Part shown: positions 52,890 to 62,561 of the stretch, one piece after another
Layout: each line of letters opens with the position of its first letter
Position numbering within the stretch: the stretch's first letter is position 1
Source of the DNA: Pseudomonas monteilii NBRC 103158 = DSM 14164
GTDB taxonomy: Bacteria > Pseudomonadota > Gammaproteobacteria > Pseudomonadales > Pseudomonadaceae
Assembly: GCF_000730605.1 (NCBI RefSeq)
Contig: NZ_BBIS01000026.1
Coordinates: 1-64,000, forward strand
Direction: 5' to 3'
Length of the DNA: 64,000 nucleotides
Notes under the pieces: generated by a model
What the model saw: only the letters and a program-made list of their open reading frames with translations
Told to the model about the DNA's origin: nothing
The model's database searches: none
Made by a program: the position numbers and the translations under genes

Positions 52890-53258
52890 ATGACACGACA
52901 AACGCTGAGCTGGATGGCCCTTTTCGCTGCGCTGGCGCTCCCGGGGGTGGCGTCGGCCCAACATGCCATGGAGAAGGACGGCATGTGGGTCGATCATGCC
53001 GGCATGACCCTGTACACCTTTGACAAGGATGCGGGAGGCAAGTCGATGTGCAATGGCGATTGCGCCACCAACTGGCCGCCGTTGAAGGTGATGGATGGCG
53101 AAAAGGCCGAGGGCAAGTGGACGCAGATCAAGCGTGACGACGGTTCGATGCAGTGGGCCTACGACGGCAAGCCGCTGTACACCTTCGTCAAGGACAAGAA
53201 GGCCGGTGACATGACCGGTGATGGCGTGAAGGACGTCTGGCACGTCGCCAAGCCTTGA
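52890..53258 (+). CDS. COG4315-type secreted repeat protein
   Basis: 122 residues with signal peptide MTRQTLSWMALFAALALPGVASA. The mature part contains two copies of the secreted-repeat motif: GMTLYTFDKDAGGKSMCNGDCATNWPPL and GKPLYTFVKDKKAGDMTGDGVKDVWHV, with a disulfide-type CNGDC. Proteins of this family are periplasmic or lipid-anchored and of unknown role, sometimes called putative lipoproteins, though no lipobox is present here. Start at 52890 chosen for GGTGA spacing; an ATG four codons earlier is possible. Divergent from phoB. Confidence 0.85.
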   Translation: MTRQTLSWMALFAALALPGVASAQHAMEKDGMWVDHAGMTLYTFDKDAGGKSMCNGDCATNWPPLKVMDGEKAEGKWTQIKRDDGSMQWAYDGKPLYTFVKDKKAGDMTGDGVKDVWHVAKP

Positions 53259-53261
53259 GAT

Positions 53262-53288
53262 TGTAGGGGCCGCTTCGCGGCCCCTACA
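53262..53288. terminator. Perfect hairpin between convergent genes
   Basis: TGTAGGGGCCGC (53262-53273), TTC, GCGGCCCCTACA (53277-53288): 12 perfect pairs, symmetrical and without a U-run. It separates the convergent secreted-repeat gene and ubiA, and resembles a REP-derived bidirectional terminator. Confidence 0.7.
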
Positions 53289-53291
53289 TAT

Positions 53292-54182
53292 TCAGCGCAA
53301 CGCGTAATCCAACACTACGCCAATGAACACCAGCATCCCCGCCCAGTGGTTGTGCAGAAACGCCTTGAAGCACGACTCCCGGTCCAGCTTGCGCGTCGAC
53401 CAGTACTCCCACGCAAAGCACGCTGCCGCACCCAGCAGTCCCAGGTGGAACCAGCCCCCCAGGTCGAAGCGGCTGCCTGCCAGCAACAGGCAGCCCAGCG
53501 ACAGCAGCTGCAAGGTCAGGATAATGGTGCGGTCGGCGTCGCCAAACAGGATCGCGGTCGACTTCACACCGATCTTCAGGTCGTCATCGCGGTCGACCAT
53601 GGCGTAGTAGGTGTCATAACCCACCGTCCACAGCAGGTTGGCGATATACAGCAGCCACGCGCTGGCCGGCAGTTCGCCACCCGCTGCCGTGAACGCCATG
53701 GGAATACCCCAGGAGTACGCCGCCCCCAGCACCACCTGCGGGTAATAGGTGTAGCGCTTCATGAACGGGTAACAGAACGCCAGCGCCACCGCGCCGAACG
53801 ACAGCCATACCGTGCGGCTGTTGGTGCACAGCACCAGCAGGAAGCTCACCCCGACCAGGATGGCGAACAGCGCCAGCGCTTCGCGTGGCCGTACTCGACC
53901 ACTGGCCAGAGGCCGGTCGGCAGTGCGCTTGACGTGGCCATCCACCTTACGGTCGGCGAAATCGTTGATGCAGCAGCCCGCAGCGCGCATCAGCACCACG
54001 CCAAGGCCGAAGATCAGCACATTGGCCACGGTAGGTGAACCGTTGCCGGCAATCCACACCGCCGACAGAGTTGGCCACAGCAGCAGGTAGATACCGATCG
54101 GCCGGTCCATGCGGCTGAGCTGGACGAAGTCCCAGGCCCGCGGGTGCAGGCGGTTGAGCGACTTGAGCAGTTGCAGGTACAT
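53292..54182 (-). CDS. ubiA: 4-hydroxybenzoate octaprenyltransferase
   Basis: Integral membrane prenyltransferase that attaches the polyprenyl tail to 4-hydroxybenzoate in ubiquinone synthesis. 296 residues starting [19 protein letters not shown]. Nine or so transmembrane helices and both Asp-rich diphosphate/Mg sites are visible: [30 protein letters not shown] and [23 protein letters not shown]. Its start overlaps the ubiC stop (TGATG), coupling the two consecutive steps of the pathway. Confidence 0.96.
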   Translation of the reverse strand: MYLQLLKSLNRLHPRAWDFVQLSRMDRPIGIYLLLWPTLSAVWIAGNGSPTVANVLIFGLGVVLMRAAGCCINDFADRKVDGHVKRTADRPLASGRVRPREALALFAILVGVSFLLVLCTNSRTVWLSFGAVALAFCYPFMKRYTYYPQVVLGAAYSWGIPMAFTAAGGELPASAWLLYIANLLWTVGYDTYYAMVDRDDDLKIGVKSTAILFGDADRTIILTLQLLSLGCLLLAGSRFDLGGWFHLGLLGAAACFAWEYWSTRKLDRESCFKAFLHNHWAGMLVFIGVVLDYALR

Positions 54183-54739
54183 CAGCGGTTTTCCTCCTTG
54201 GCCGCTTGCCACAATGCTGGCAGGAACACTTCTGCCACCAGCAGTTCCAGGCCGCCCCGTTCGAAGCGCGAGCGGCGGCCCCACAGTGCTGCGCGGGTGG
54301 CTTCGGTCGGCAGCCAGGCCTGTGGATAACTACACACTTCAATCGGGTGGCGGATGAACGCCTGGTCGCAGAACAGCAATTCGCCCAGCGAGCGGCTGCC
54401 CAGGGTTTCCAGGTCCAGCCCGCCGCGCTCCAGGGCGCTGCGGCTGGCGACGCTGCGGGCGAACACCCAAGGTTGGCCATGGCCACGCAGGTACACCTCG
54501 CGCACCCAGCCTTCGGCGCCAGCGGCAATGCCCAGCGCCTGGCATTCGTCATCGCGCAGTGGCTGCCAGCCCTCGAACAGCGGGGTGACGGAGAAGTGAT
54601 CGTTGGAGAGGCGGGTCAGGCGGCGGGTCAGCGAGCCCTCGTCGAACAGCCAGTCAAGGGTGGGCTGGTCGATGCCGGTCGCCAGCTGTGAATACGGCAG
54701 CCACGCGACAGCGGCTGCTTGCGGGGATTCGTACGACAC
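54182..54739 (-). CDS. ubiC: Chorismate pyruvate-lyase
   Basis: Removes pyruvate from chorismate to give 4-hydroxybenzoate, the substrate of UbiA. 185 residues, cytoplasmic. [47 protein letters not shown] and [23 protein letters not shown] carry the conserved Arg and Glu residues of the active site. One TGTGGATAA word (54321-54329) lies inside. Divergent from the rubredoxin genes by 129 bases. Confidence 0.94.
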   Translation of the reverse strand: MSYESPQAAAVAWLPYSQLATGIDQPTLDWLFDEGSLTRRLTRLSNDHFSVTPLFEGWQPLRDDECQALGIAAGAEGWVREVYLRGHGQPWVFARSVASRSALERGGLDLETLGSRSLGELLFCDQAFIRHPIEVCSYPQAWLPTEATRAALWGRRSRFERGGLELLVAEVFLPALWQAAKEENR

Positions 54740-54868
54740 GTCGGTCTGCTTGTTACAACCAGAGAGGCGGCGAGCTTAGCATGATTGCCCTGACTGCTTG
54801 CATAATGCATGAAACAGGGCCAGAGACCGGCCCGATAAAGCCTGAGTTCCACCAAGGAAAAAGACCTG

Positions 54869-55036
54869 ATGAAAAAGTGGCAATGTATTGTCTGTGGCCT
54901 GATCTACGACGAAGCCGAAGGCTGGCCCGACGACGGCATCGCCCCCGGCACCCGTTGGGAAGATGTGCCTGAAGACTGGCTGTGCCCTGACTGCGGGGTT
55001 GGCAAAAGCGACTTTGAAATGATCTCCATCGGCTAA
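54869..55036 (+). CDS. rubA: Rubredoxin
   Basis: 55-residue one-iron electron carrier, starting [20 protein letters not shown] after AAGGAAAAAG. Iron is held by Cys6, Cys9, Cys39 and Cys42 in the two CxxCG knuckles (CIVCG and CPDCG). The protein is too short for usual ORF cut-offs but unambiguous. It passes electrons from the reductase encoded 16 bases downstream to alkane hydroxylases or other partners; no alkane hydroxylase gene is in the window. Confidence 0.97.
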   Translation: MKKWQCIVCGLIYDEAEGWPDDGIAPGTRWEDVPEDWLCPDCGVGKSDFEMISIG

Positions 55037-55052
55037 TCGAGGAAAGCACGAC

Positions 55053-56201
55053 ATGACGTCCCCTGTGGTAATCATCGGTACCGGCCTTGCGGGTTACAAC
55101 CTGGCGCGTGAATTTCGCAAGCTCGATACGCAGACGCCGTTGCTGCTGATCACCGCCGACGATGGTCGTTCCTACTCCAAGCCCATGCTCTCCATGGGCT
55201 TTGCCAAGCAGAAAGACGCCGACGGCCTGGTCATGGCCGAGCCAGGCGCAATGGCCGAACAGCTGAATGCCGAGATCCGCACCCATACCCGCATCAGCGG
55301 CATCGACCCAGGCCACAAGCGCCTGTGGATCGGTGAAGAGGCCGTGGAGTACCGCGACCTGGTGCTGGCCTGGGGGGCGCAGACCGTGCAGGTGCCGATC
55401 GAAGGCGACGGCAGCCATCTGGTGTTCCCGATCAACGACCTCGAAGACTACGCGCGCTTCCGTGCTGCCGCTGTCGGCAAGCAGCGCGTGCTGATTCTCG
55501 GTGCCGGCCTGATCGGCTGCGAGTTCGCCAACGACATGAGCCTGGGTGGCTTCCAGGTGGAGGTAGTGGCGCCATGTGAGCAAGTGATGCCAACCCTGCT
55601 GCACCCGGCCGCTGCGGCGGCTGTGCAAGCCGGGCTGGAGGGCTTGGGCGTGCGCTTCCACCTGGGCCCGGTGTTGACCCGCTTGCAGCAGGTGCCCCAA
55701 GGCCTGGAGGCGCACCTGTCGGATGGCGGCGTGATCGCCTGCGACCTGGTGGTTTCGGCCATCGGCCTTCGCCCGCGCACCGACCTGGCTGCCGCAGCCG
55801 GCTTGCAGACCAACCGTGGCGTCAGCGTAGACCGCGAGTTACGTACATCCCACGCCAACATCTTCGCCCTCGGCGACTGTGCCGAGGTCGATGGCATCAA
55901 CCTGCTCTACGTGATGCCACTGATGAGCTGTGCCCGGGCGCTGGCGCAAACCCTGGCCGGCAAGCCGACGGCGGTCGCGTATGGGCCGATGCCGGTCACG
56001 GTAAAAACCCCGGCCTGCCCGCTGGTGGTTTCGCCGCCGCCCATGGGCCACGAAGGCACTTGGCAGGTGGACGGTCAGGGCAGTGACCTCAAGGTGCTCT
56101 GCCACGGCGCAGACGGCAATTTGCTGGGCTACGCCCTGACCGGGAAAGCCGTGATGGAGAAGCTGGCGCTGAATCGTCAGTTGCCAGCCGTAATGGCGTA
56201 A
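55053..56201 (+). CDS. rubB: Rubredoxin-NAD+ reductase
   Basis: 382-residue FAD enzyme transferring electrons from NADH to rubredoxin. N-terminal FAD motif [24 protein letters not shown]-binding [18 protein letters not shown], and the C-terminal FAD-contact motif [24 protein letters not shown] precedes the ATG. Pseudomonads use the RubA-RubB pair for alkane oxidation and oxidative-stress defence. Confidence 0.95.
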   Translation: MTSPVVIIGTGLAGYNLAREFRKLDTQTPLLLITADDGRSYSKPMLSMGFAKQKDADGLVMAEPGAMAEQLNAEIRTHTRISGIDPGHKRLWIGEEAVEYRDLVLAWGAQTVQVPIEGDGSHLVFPINDLEDYARFRAAAVGKQRVLILGAGLIGCEFANDMSLGGFQVEVVAPCEQVMPTLLHPAAAAAVQAGLEGLGVRFHLGPVLTRLQQVPQGLEAHLSDGGVIACDLVVSAIGLRPRTDLAAAAGLQTNRGVSVDRELRTSHANIFALGDCAEVDGINLLYVMPLMSCARALAQTLAGKPTAVAYGPMPVTVKTPACPLVVSPPPMGHEGTWQVDGQGSDLKVLCHGADGNLLGYALTGKAVMEKLALNRQLPAVMA

Positions 56202-56388
56202 ATAGAGGGTGTTCTGTCGGTTTTATCCTGTTGTTGCCCACACAATGGCCGCCCAGATACTGGCGCGTCCCCGGAGCTCGTGCCATTCTCACTTCCGTCT
56301 GCCGCAGATTAGAGCCTGCGGTGCCTTGAGCGCTGCTCCCAAAGGCAGCACGGCATAACAACAAGAATTCCGTCAAAGAGGCTTCACT

Positions 56389-56688
56389 ATGCGCAAACCA
56401 GAACTCGCCGCCGTCATCGCCGATAAGGCCGATCTGACCAAGGAAAAGGCCAATCAGGTTTTGAACGCGATTCTCGACAGCATCACCGGCGCCCTGGACA
56501 AGGACACCGTGACCCTGGTCGGTTTCGGCACTTTTGAAAAACGTCATCGCGGCGCGCGTACCGGCAAGAACCCGCAAACCGGTGAGCCGGTCAAGATCAA
56601 AGCCAGCAACACCGTGGCCTTCAAGCCTGGCAAGAACCTGCGCGACAGCGTCAACGCCCCGGTCAAGCCAGCCAAGAAAGGCAAGTGA
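56389..56688 (+). CDS. hupA: HU-family DNA-binding protein
   Basis: 99-residue nucleoid protein that bends and compacts DNA as a dimer. MRKPELAAVIADKADLTKEKANQVLNAIL helical base, beta-arm segment GFGTFEKRHRGARTGKNPQTGEPVKIKASNTVAFKPGKNLRD with the intercalating Pro region (NPQTGEP). A short Lys-rich tail (VKPAKKGK) extends past the core. The 187-base upstream region has AGAGG at ribosome-binding distance and small hairpins (CCGCAG/CTGCGG at 56302-56321) in the likely leader. Confidence 0.96.
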   Translation: MRKPELAAVIADKADLTKEKANQVLNAILDSITGALDKDTVTLVGFGTFEKRHRGARTGKNPQTGEPVKIKASNTVAFKPGKNLRDSVNAPVKPAKKGK

Positions 56689-56719
56689 TCGCTCCCTGAC
56701 AACCCCCGTGTCAGCCAAG

Positions 56720-56747
56720 CGGGCGCCCCAGGGCGCCCGTTGTGCTT
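56720..56747 (+). terminator. Intrinsic terminator of hupA
   Basis: CGGGCGCCC (56720-56728), CA, GGGCGCCCG (56731-56739), then TTGTGCTTTCT. Strong stem with an interrupted U-tract. Confidence 0.75.
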
Positions 56748-56836
56748 TCTGCAGGCAAAATGTTTCGAACTTGCATAAATAGTTCGGGAAAGGGATAAAC
56801 TGCGCGCCTTAGTCACTTTTCATTCGAGGCGCGTTG

Positions 56837-57211
56837 ATGAAGTTCCGCTTTCTTCTCTGGGCCATGGGGCTGTTGATGGCCAGGGCCAGCCGTAACAACC
56901 CGGCATTCCAGCAGCAGCTCAAGGGCAAGGACCTGGTGTTCCAGATGCAGACCCTGGACGGCAAGGTCGCCCGGCACTTCATCGTCAATAACGAACGCAT
57001 CAGCAGCAAGGGCGGCGCACACCCGCAGCCGGCCTTCGCCATTGCCTTCAAGGACGCGGCCTATGGCTTTGCCACGATGCAGGCGGGTAACAAGCAATTG
57101 GCGTTCATGCAGGGGATTCAGGACAAGCACATCCAGATCAAGGGCAATCCGGCGTTGGTGATGTGGTTCCAGGGGTTGATGAAGTACCTGAAGCCGAAGA
57201 AGAAAGGCTGA
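56837..57211 (+). CDS. SCP2 sterol-binding-domain-like protein
   Basis: 124 residues; ATG at 56837 follows GAGG, a TTG one codon earlier is unlikely. A short N-terminal hydrophobic segment (FRFLLWAMGLLMA) precedes an SCP2-like alpha/beta domain (LVFQMQTLDGKVARHFIVNNERIS, FAIAFKDAAYGFATMQ, AFMQGIQDKHIQIKGNPALVMWFQGLMKYL). SCP2 domains bind lipids or acyl-CoA. Some databases name such proteins helicases, with no support in the sequence. Convergent with the HDOD gene. Confidence 0.82.
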   Translation: MKFRFLLWAMGLLMARASRNNPAFQQQLKGKDLVFQMQTLDGKVARHFIVNNERISSKGGAHPQPAFAIAFKDAAYGFATMQAGNKQLAFMQGIQDKHIQIKGNPALVMWFQGLMKYLKPKKKG

Positions 57212-57218
57212 AATTGCC

Positions 57219-57237
57219 GGGGCTGCAAAGCAGCCCC
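57219..57237. terminator. Second copy of the convergent-gene hairpin
   Basis: GGGGCTGC, AAA, GCAGCCCC, identical over 19 bases to the element at 28304-28322, followed here by AGAAAAAT. It separates the convergent SCP2-like and HDOD genes. Confidence 0.6.
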
Positions 57238-57244
57238 AGAAAAA

Positions 57245-58648
57245 TCAATGCGGTGCGTGAAACTGCGAAGCCAGTTCGCGCAACAGGTTCTCGGCCTCGA
57301 GCACCTTGTTCACCACATCTTCCGCCTTGTCCCGGGTAATCCCCAGGCGCTCCAGCAACTCGTCCGGGATCTCCTCCACCGGCCCCGAACCAATGCCTCG
57401 CGAGCGCAGCAGCCGGGTGGCCAGGCACACCAGGTTGGGGAATGCCGAGTACTCGCCGTCATAGGCCGGGTCGTGCTGGAAACGCAGCGCGGTCGACAGC
57501 TCTTCCGGCATGTCCCACAGCTTCATCAGCCAGGCGCCGATCTGTTCGCGGCTGATGCCCAACAGGTGCTGTTCCACGTAGGTGTGGTTCAGGTGCGGGT
57601 TCACCTCCAGATGGCGGCAAATCAGCGAGAAGTGCGGTGGGAACACGTGCGCCAGTAGCAGGTAGCCGAAGTTGTGCAGCAGCCCGGCCAGGTAGGTTAG
57701 CCCTGCCTCGGGGCGTTCTGCCCTCGGCATGGCACGGGTCAGTCCTTCGATGATTGCGGCGGTGTAGATCGACTGCTGCCAGTACGGTGTGGCCTGCTGC
57801 GGGTGGTCTTTAGGCAGGCTCAACGTCTTGCCCAGCGCCAGGCCCAAGGCCAGGTTGATCACCAGATCGAAGCCCAGCACGCGCACGATGGCATCTTCCA
57901 CCGAGCGGATCTTGCCGGGTGAGGCGTAGTACGGCGAAGCCGCCCAGCTCACCACCTGGGCCGCCAGCGCCGGGTCGGTTTCAACCACGCCGGTGATGTC
58001 ATCGATGCTGGCGTTGGGGTCTACCCGCAGCTTGATGATCTTTTGCGCAGTATCGGCCAGCGGCGGGATCTCGATGGTTTCTTCCAGGCGCTTCTGGATG
58101 CGTCGGGCCGTGAAGGCCTGCACGGCATTGGTGATTTCCCGGGTGTCGTCATCGGGGCGGTCGAGGTTGGGGCTGATGGCCTCGATTTCCTGACCGAAGC
58201 TGCTGGCGCTGGCTTTGGCCAGCATGCGCTTGAAGTGCGCGCTTTCGATTTCCAGCAGCAGGCCGGTTTCGCCCGACTGGATATAGACGGTTTCGGCGTC
58301 GAGCAGGCTCTTCTCGTACTGGCACGGTGAGCTGGTCAGCGCCGGAATGCCTGGCAGGGCCTTGAGCTGGTGTTTGTCGAGCATCTGCTTCAAGCGCGGC
58401 ACCGACACGGCGGTCAGCTTGCGCCCGGTCAGCTCGGTCAGGCGGTTGAGGTCCAGCAGTTGGCTCTGCGGGAACAGCACCATGAGGGCGCCGACTTCGT
58501 CGTCGAGAAGCACTGCCTGCACCCGCGAAGCCGCAGGAAGGTTCGGGTGCTCGGCCACCTCGCGGTAGGCGACGCCGACTTTGTCGAGCAGCAGCCTGAT
58601 AACAGAGGGTGCGTGTGGGGTTGCGGTGTCCAGGGCAACTTCAGTCAT
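57245..58648 (-). CDS. YbaK-like plus HDOD domain protein
   Basis: 467 residues combining an N-terminal YbaK/aminoacyl-tRNA-deacylase-like domain (about 15-165; VIRLLLDKVGVAYREVAEHPNLP, AVLLDDEVGALMVLFPQSQLLDL) with a C-terminal HDOD domain (about 195-400; ETIEIPPLADTAQKIIKLRVDPNASIDDITGVVETDP, YLAGLLHNFGYLLLAHVFP). HDOD domains act in signalling and replace the HD catalytic residues. The combination suggests a regulatory protein, input unknown. It is downstream of recG with a 78-base gap. Confidence 0.88.
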   Translation of the reverse strand: MTEVALDTATPHAPSVIRLLLDKVGVAYREVAEHPNLPAASRVQAVLLDDEVGALMVLFPQSQLLDLNRLTELTGRKLTAVSVPRLKQMLDKHQLKALPGIPALTSSPCQYEKSLLDAETVYIQSGETGLLLEIESAHFKRMLAKASASSFGQEIEAISPNLDRPDDDTREITNAVQAFTARRIQKRLEETIEIPPLADTAQKIIKLRVDPNASIDDITGVVETDPALAAQVVSWAASPYYASPGKIRSVEDAIVRVLGFDLVINLALGLALGKTLSLPKDHPQQATPYWQQSIYTAAIIEGLTRAMPRAERPEAGLTYLAGLLHNFGYLLLAHVFPPHFSLICRHLEVNPHLNHTYVEQHLLGISREQIGAWLMKLWDMPEELSTALRFQHDPAYDGEYSAFPNLVCLATRLLRSRGIGSGPVEEIPDELLERLGITRDKAEDVVNKVLEAENLLRELASQFHAPH

Positions 58649-58726
58649 GGTCCGTATCCACTGATTCTTTTAAACGCGAAGTATAACCAGCCTGCGAGCA
58701 AATCTGGATCCATTCTGGGACTAGCG

Positions 58727-60805
58727 TCACACTTGGCCATATTGCTGGCCATGACGCAGCCAGCGGTCGAGCAACGGGCTGACGTGTTCCGGCCAGCGCG
58801 CGATCAGGGCCTGGGCGGCGTCGCGCACCGCTGGCAACAGGTCGGCGTCACGCATCAGGTCGGCGACCTTGAACTGTAGCAGGCCGGTCTGGCGGGTCCC
58901 CAGCATCTCGCCCGGGCCGCGCAGCTCCAGGTCCTTTTCGGCGATGATGAAGCCGTCGTTGGTCTCGCGCATGATCCCCAGGCGCTCGCGGCCGATCTGC
59001 GACAGTGGCGGGTGGTACAGCAGCACGCAATGGCTCACGGCACTGCCCCGGCCAACCCGGCCGCGCAGCTGGTGCAACTGGGCCAAGCCAAGGCGCTCGG
59101 GGTTCTCGATGATCATCAGGCTGGCGTTGGGCACGTCCACGCCTACCTCGATGACCGTGGTCGCAACCAGCAACTGCAATTCACCGGCCTTGAACAGCGC
59201 CATGATCTCGGCTTTCTCCGCAGGCTTCATGCGACCGTGGATCAGGCCCACACGCAGTTCGCCCAAGGCGCTGCCAAGTTCTTCATACGTGCTTTCGGCC
59301 GCCTGGCAGGTGAGTTCTTCGGACTCTTCGATCAGCGTGCATACCCAGTAAGCTTGACGGCCCTCGGCGCAGGCGGCGCGCACCCGCTCGACTACCTCGA
59401 AGCGACGGCTGTCGGCCACCAGCACCGTGTTTACCGGCGTACGCCCGGGTGGCAGTTCGTCCAGTACCGAGGTGTCCAGGTCGGCGTAGGCGCTCATCGC
59501 CAAGGTGCGCGGAATAGGCGTGGCGGTCATGATCAACTGGTGCGGGCACAGCTCGCCGGCCACGCCCTTCTTGCGCAGGGCCAGGCGTTGCTGCACCCCA
59601 AATCGATGCTGTTCGTCGATGATCGCCAGGGCCAGGTGCTTGAACTTCACCTCTTCCTGGAACAGCGCGTGGGTGCCGACCACCATCGGTGCGCCGTTGG
59701 CGATCTGTTCCAGGGAAGCTGCCCGGGCCTTGCCCTTGAGCTTGCCGGCCAGCCAGGCCACTTCGATGCCCAGTGGTTCGAGCCAGCGCTTGAAGGTGAT
59801 GTAGTGCTGTTCGGCGAGGATCTCGGTGGGTGCCATCAAGGCCACCTGATAGCCGGCTTCCAACGCCTGTAGCGCGGCCAGGGCGGCGACCACGGTCTTG
59901 CCTGCCCCCACATCGCCCTGCACCAGGCGCATCATCGGCTCGTGCTGGCTGAGGTCATAGGCAATTTCGTTGGCCACCCGCTGCTGCGCGCCGGTCGGCT
60001 GGAAGCCCAGGTTGGCCAGGTACTGCGCTTGCAGACGCTTGGCCTTGGGCAGTACCGGTGCGCGCAGGCTACGCAGGCTTTCGCGCAGGCGTTGCTGCGA
60101 CAGCTGGTGGGTCAGCAGTTCTTCGAAGGCCAGGCGGTGCTGGGCCCAGTGCTGGCCTTCGGCGAGCTCGTCGAGGTCGGCGTCGGCCGGCGGGTTGTGC
60201 AGGTAGCGGATGGCATCGTCCAGCGGCGCCAGTTGGTAGTCCCGGGCCAGCTCGTCAGGCAGCCAGTCAGGCAGGCTGCGCGGGCCAAGCAGGCCCAGGC
60301 TCTGCTGGCACAACAGGCGCAGGCGTTGCTGGGTGAGGCCTTCGGTGGACGGGTAGATGGGTGTCAGCGTCTGCTCGACCGGGGGCGGTGGTTCGTCGCC
60401 ATTCAGTGCGCGGTACTCCGGGTGGTAGATTTCCAGGCCCGAAGCGCCGGGGCGGGCTTCGCCGTAGCAGCGCAAGTGGGTGCCGCGTTTCAGGCCTTCT
60501 TTCTGCGCGTTGCTGAAGTGGTAGAAGCGCAGGCTCAGCACGCCACTGCCATCTCCCAGTCGCACCACCAGGCTACGTCGCTTGCCCATGGTCACGTCGG
60601 CGCCGCTGACCACGCCCTCGATCACGGCATCCTGGCCGGGGCGCAATTGGCCAATCGGCACCACGCGGGTGCGGTCCTGGTAGCGCAGGGGCAGGTGGAA
60701 CAGCACATCCTGCAGGTTCTCCAGGCCGACCTTGGCGAGTTTTTCCGCCATGGCCTCGCCAACGCCCTTGAGTACCGTGACCGGGACCTTCGACAGCTCA
60801 CTCAT
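58727..60805 (-). CDS. recG: ATP-dependent DNA helicase RecG
   Basis: 692-residue branch-migration helicase rescuing stalled forks and Holliday junctions. The N-terminal wedge/OB region (DVLFHLPLRYQDRTRVVPIGQL, LVVRLGDGSGVLSLRFYHF) binds the junction. Helicase motifs: MMRLVQGDVGAGKTVVAALAAL (I), MAPTEILAEQHY (Ia), AIIDEQHRFGVQQR (II), MTATPIPRTLAMSAYADLD (III), TTVIEVGVDVPNASLMIIENPERLGLAQLHQLRGRVGR (V and VI). It starts 3 bases after the oxyR stop, so the two are co-transcribed. Confidence 0.97.
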   Translation of the reverse strand: MSELSKVPVTVLKGVGEAMAEKLAKVGLENLQDVLFHLPLRYQDRTRVVPIGQLRPGQDAVIEGVVSGADVTMGKRRSLVVRLGDGSGVLSLRFYHFSNAQKEGLKRGTHLRCYGEARPGASGLEIYHPEYRALNGDEPPPPVEQTLTPIYPSTEGLTQQRLRLLCQQSLGLLGPRSLPDWLPDELARDYQLAPLDDAIRYLHNPPADADLDELAEGQHWAQHRLAFEELLTHQLSQQRLRESLRSLRAPVLPKAKRLQAQYLANLGFQPTGAQQRVANEIAYDLSQHEPMMRLVQGDVGAGKTVVAALAALQALEAGYQVALMAPTEILAEQHYITFKRWLEPLGIEVAWLAGKLKGKARAASLEQIANGAPMVVGTHALFQEEVKFKHLALAIIDEQHRFGVQQRLALRKKGVAGELCPHQLIMTATPIPRTLAMSAYADLDTSVLDELPPGRTPVNTVLVADSRRFEVVERVRAACAEGRQAYWVCTLIEESEELTCQAAESTYEELGSALGELRVGLIHGRMKPAEKAEIMALFKAGELQLLVATTVIEVGVDVPNASLMIIENPERLGLAQLHQLRGRVGRGSAVSHCVLLYHPPLSQIGRERLGIMRETNDGFIIAEKDLELRGPGEMLGTRQTGLLQFKVADLMRDADLLPAVRDAAQALIARWPEHVSPLLDRWLRHGQQYGQV

Positions 60806-60808
60806 GAC

Positions 60809-61735
60809 TCAGGCCGGTTGTTCCGCAGGGGCTTTGGCAACCGAACACAGGCGGATCGAATCTGCGAGGATCTCGATGGCCTTCGGCCGCGGGAAGCTGG
60901 CACGCCATGCGATGGCCACGGTGCGGAACGGCGCTGGCGCCGTCAGCGGGCGGACCTCGATGATGCCAGGGGCGTAGTGGTGGCTGTGCACCGCCGACAG
61001 CGGCAGGATCGAAACGCCAAGGCCTGATGCCACCATATGGCGGATGGTTTCCAGCGAGCTGGACTCGACCGTGGTGTGCTTGGAACCTTCACCGCCCTTG
61101 TTCAGGGTCGGGCAGGCTTCCAGTACCTGATCGCGGAAGCAGTGGCCCTCACCCAGCAGCAACAGGCTCTTGTCGTTGAGCATGGCGGTGTCGATGGTCT
61201 TTTTCGCCGTCCACGGGTGGTCGGCCGGCATCAGGGCGCAGAACGGCTCATCGTACAGCGGCAGGGTCAGCACGTCGGCTTCGTTGAACGGCAGGGCGAT
61301 GATCACCGCGTCCAGTTCGCCATTGCGCAGCTTTTCGCGCAGCACGTGGGTGAAGTTTTCTTCGATGTACAGCGGCATCTGCGGCGCTACGCGGTGCAGT
61401 TGCGGAATCAGGTGCGGGAACAGGTAGGGGCCGACGGTGTAGATGGCACCGACCTTGAGCGGGGCGGTTAGCTGGTTCTTGCCGGCTTGGGCCAGCTCGC
61501 GAATGCCTTGGGCCTGCTCCAGTACCTTCTGCGCCTGGGCGACAATGCTTTCGCCGACCGGGGTCAGGCGCACCGCGCTCTTGCTGCGTTCGAAGATCAG
61601 AACGCCAAGCTCATCCTCGAGCTTCTTCACACCGACCGACAGGGTCGGCTGGCTCACGTGGCAGCGTTCGGCGGCATGGCCGAAGTGCTGTTCCTGGGCG
61701 AGTGTGACGATGTAGCGTAATTCTGTGAGGGTCAT
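60809..61735 (-). CDS. oxyR: Hydrogen-peroxide sensor OxyR
   Basis: 308-residue LysR-type regulator. Helix-turn-helix HFGHAAERCHVSQPTLSVGVKKLEDELGV at the N-terminus. The redox pair Cys199 and Cys208 in GEGHCFRDQVLEACPTL is at exactly the classical OxyR positions, so peroxide sensing by disulfide formation is expected. Linkage to recG downstream (3-base gap) is typical of pseudomonads and couples oxidative stress with DNA repair. The tonB gene is 94 bases upstream on the same strand. Confidence 0.97.
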   Translation of the reverse strand: MTLTELRYIVTLAQEQHFGHAAERCHVSQPTLSVGVKKLEDELGVLIFERSKSAVRLTPVGESIVAQAQKVLEQAQGIRELAQAGKNQLTAPLKVGAIYTVGPYLFPHLIPQLHRVAPQMPLYIEENFTHVLREKLRNGELDAVIIALPFNEADVLTLPLYDEPFCALMPADHPWTAKKTIDTAMLNDKSLLLLGEGHCFRDQVLEACPTLNKGGEGSKHTTVESSSLETIRHMVASGLGVSILPLSAVHSHHYAPGIIEVRPLTAPAPFRTVAIAWRASFPRPKAIEILADSIRLCSVAKAPAEQPA

Positions 61736-61829
61736 AACGTGCGTCCATGAAGTTGCGGGCCCAGCATAGCGGCTGCAATCGATAGACGCACGTTATCAGA
61801 CTTGCCGATTTGTGACAGAAACAAAAGTC

Positions 61830-62561
61830 TCAGCGGCGGTCCAGCGAGTAGACGAACGGTGCCACGACTTCGATCGTGCCATTGTTCAGCAACTCGGGTG
61901 GCGGCTTGGGTACAGTGCCGGCCCGACGGATCATTTCCAGCGTCGCCCGGTCCAGTGCGGCGCTACCCGAGCCACCAGCCATGGAGTACGACACCACCTT
62001 GCCTTCGGCGTCGACCACGAAGCGCAGGCGGTTGATGCCCTGCAGACCGCGACGGCGCGCGTCTTCCGGGTAACGCTTGTACTTGGCCAGGTGACGCAGC
62101 AGGTCGCTCTGCCAGGTCGGCAGGGCGTTGCTGTTGGACGCAATGCTCGGCGCCGGTGCCGCGGACTTCTGCGGCGGCGTGTTGCTGGGCGGTGCGTCTA
62201 CCGTTTGTTCGGTCGGTGGTGCTTCCTTCGGCGGCTCAGGCTTTTTCTCGGGCTTGGGCGGCTGTGGCTTGGCCTTCGGCTTGGGCGGCTTGGGAATGGC
62301 GATCTTGGGCTTGGGTGCCTCGGCCAGCTTCGGCAGCGGCGGTTCCTCGACCGGTGCCGGTGGCTGCGGCGCCGCTTTCGGGGGCGGTGGTGGCGCAGGC
62401 TCCGGCAATGGCGCCAGCTCGACCATCATGGCTGCCGGTGGCAGTTCGATGGCCTGGGGCACCGACCAGTTGAGCGTCAGCAGCACGGCGACCACGTGCA
62501 CGCCCAGCACGATCGCCAGGCTGCCACCGTAGCGCGCCATGTTAGAGCGCGTTTTTGTCAT
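61830..62561 (-). CDS. tonB: TonB energy-transduction protein
   Basis: 243 residues. A single N-terminal membrane anchor (about 11-30; GGSLAIVLGVHVVAVLLTL), a long Pro/Lys/Glu-rich spacer that spans the periplasm (PLPEPAPPPPPKAAPQPPAP and PKPPKPKAKPQPPKPEKKP blocks), and a C-terminal TonB domain (about 150-243; WQSDLLRHLAKYKRYPEDARRRGLQGINRLRFVVD). It couples proton-motive force to outer-membrane siderophore and cobalamin receptors. Overlaps exbD by 4 bases. Confidence 0.95.
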   Translation of the reverse strand: MTKTRSNMARYGGSLAIVLGVHVVAVLLTLNWSVPQAIELPPAAMMVELAPLPEPAPPPPPKAAPQPPAPVEEPPLPKLAEAPKPKIAIPKPPKPKAKPQPPKPEKKPEPPKEAPPTEQTVDAPPSNTPPQKSAAPAPSIASNSNALPTWQSDLLRHLAKYKRYPEDARRRGLQGINRLRFVVDAEGKVVSYSMAGGSGSAALDRATLEMIRRAGTVPKPPPELLNNGTIEVVAPFVYSLDRR

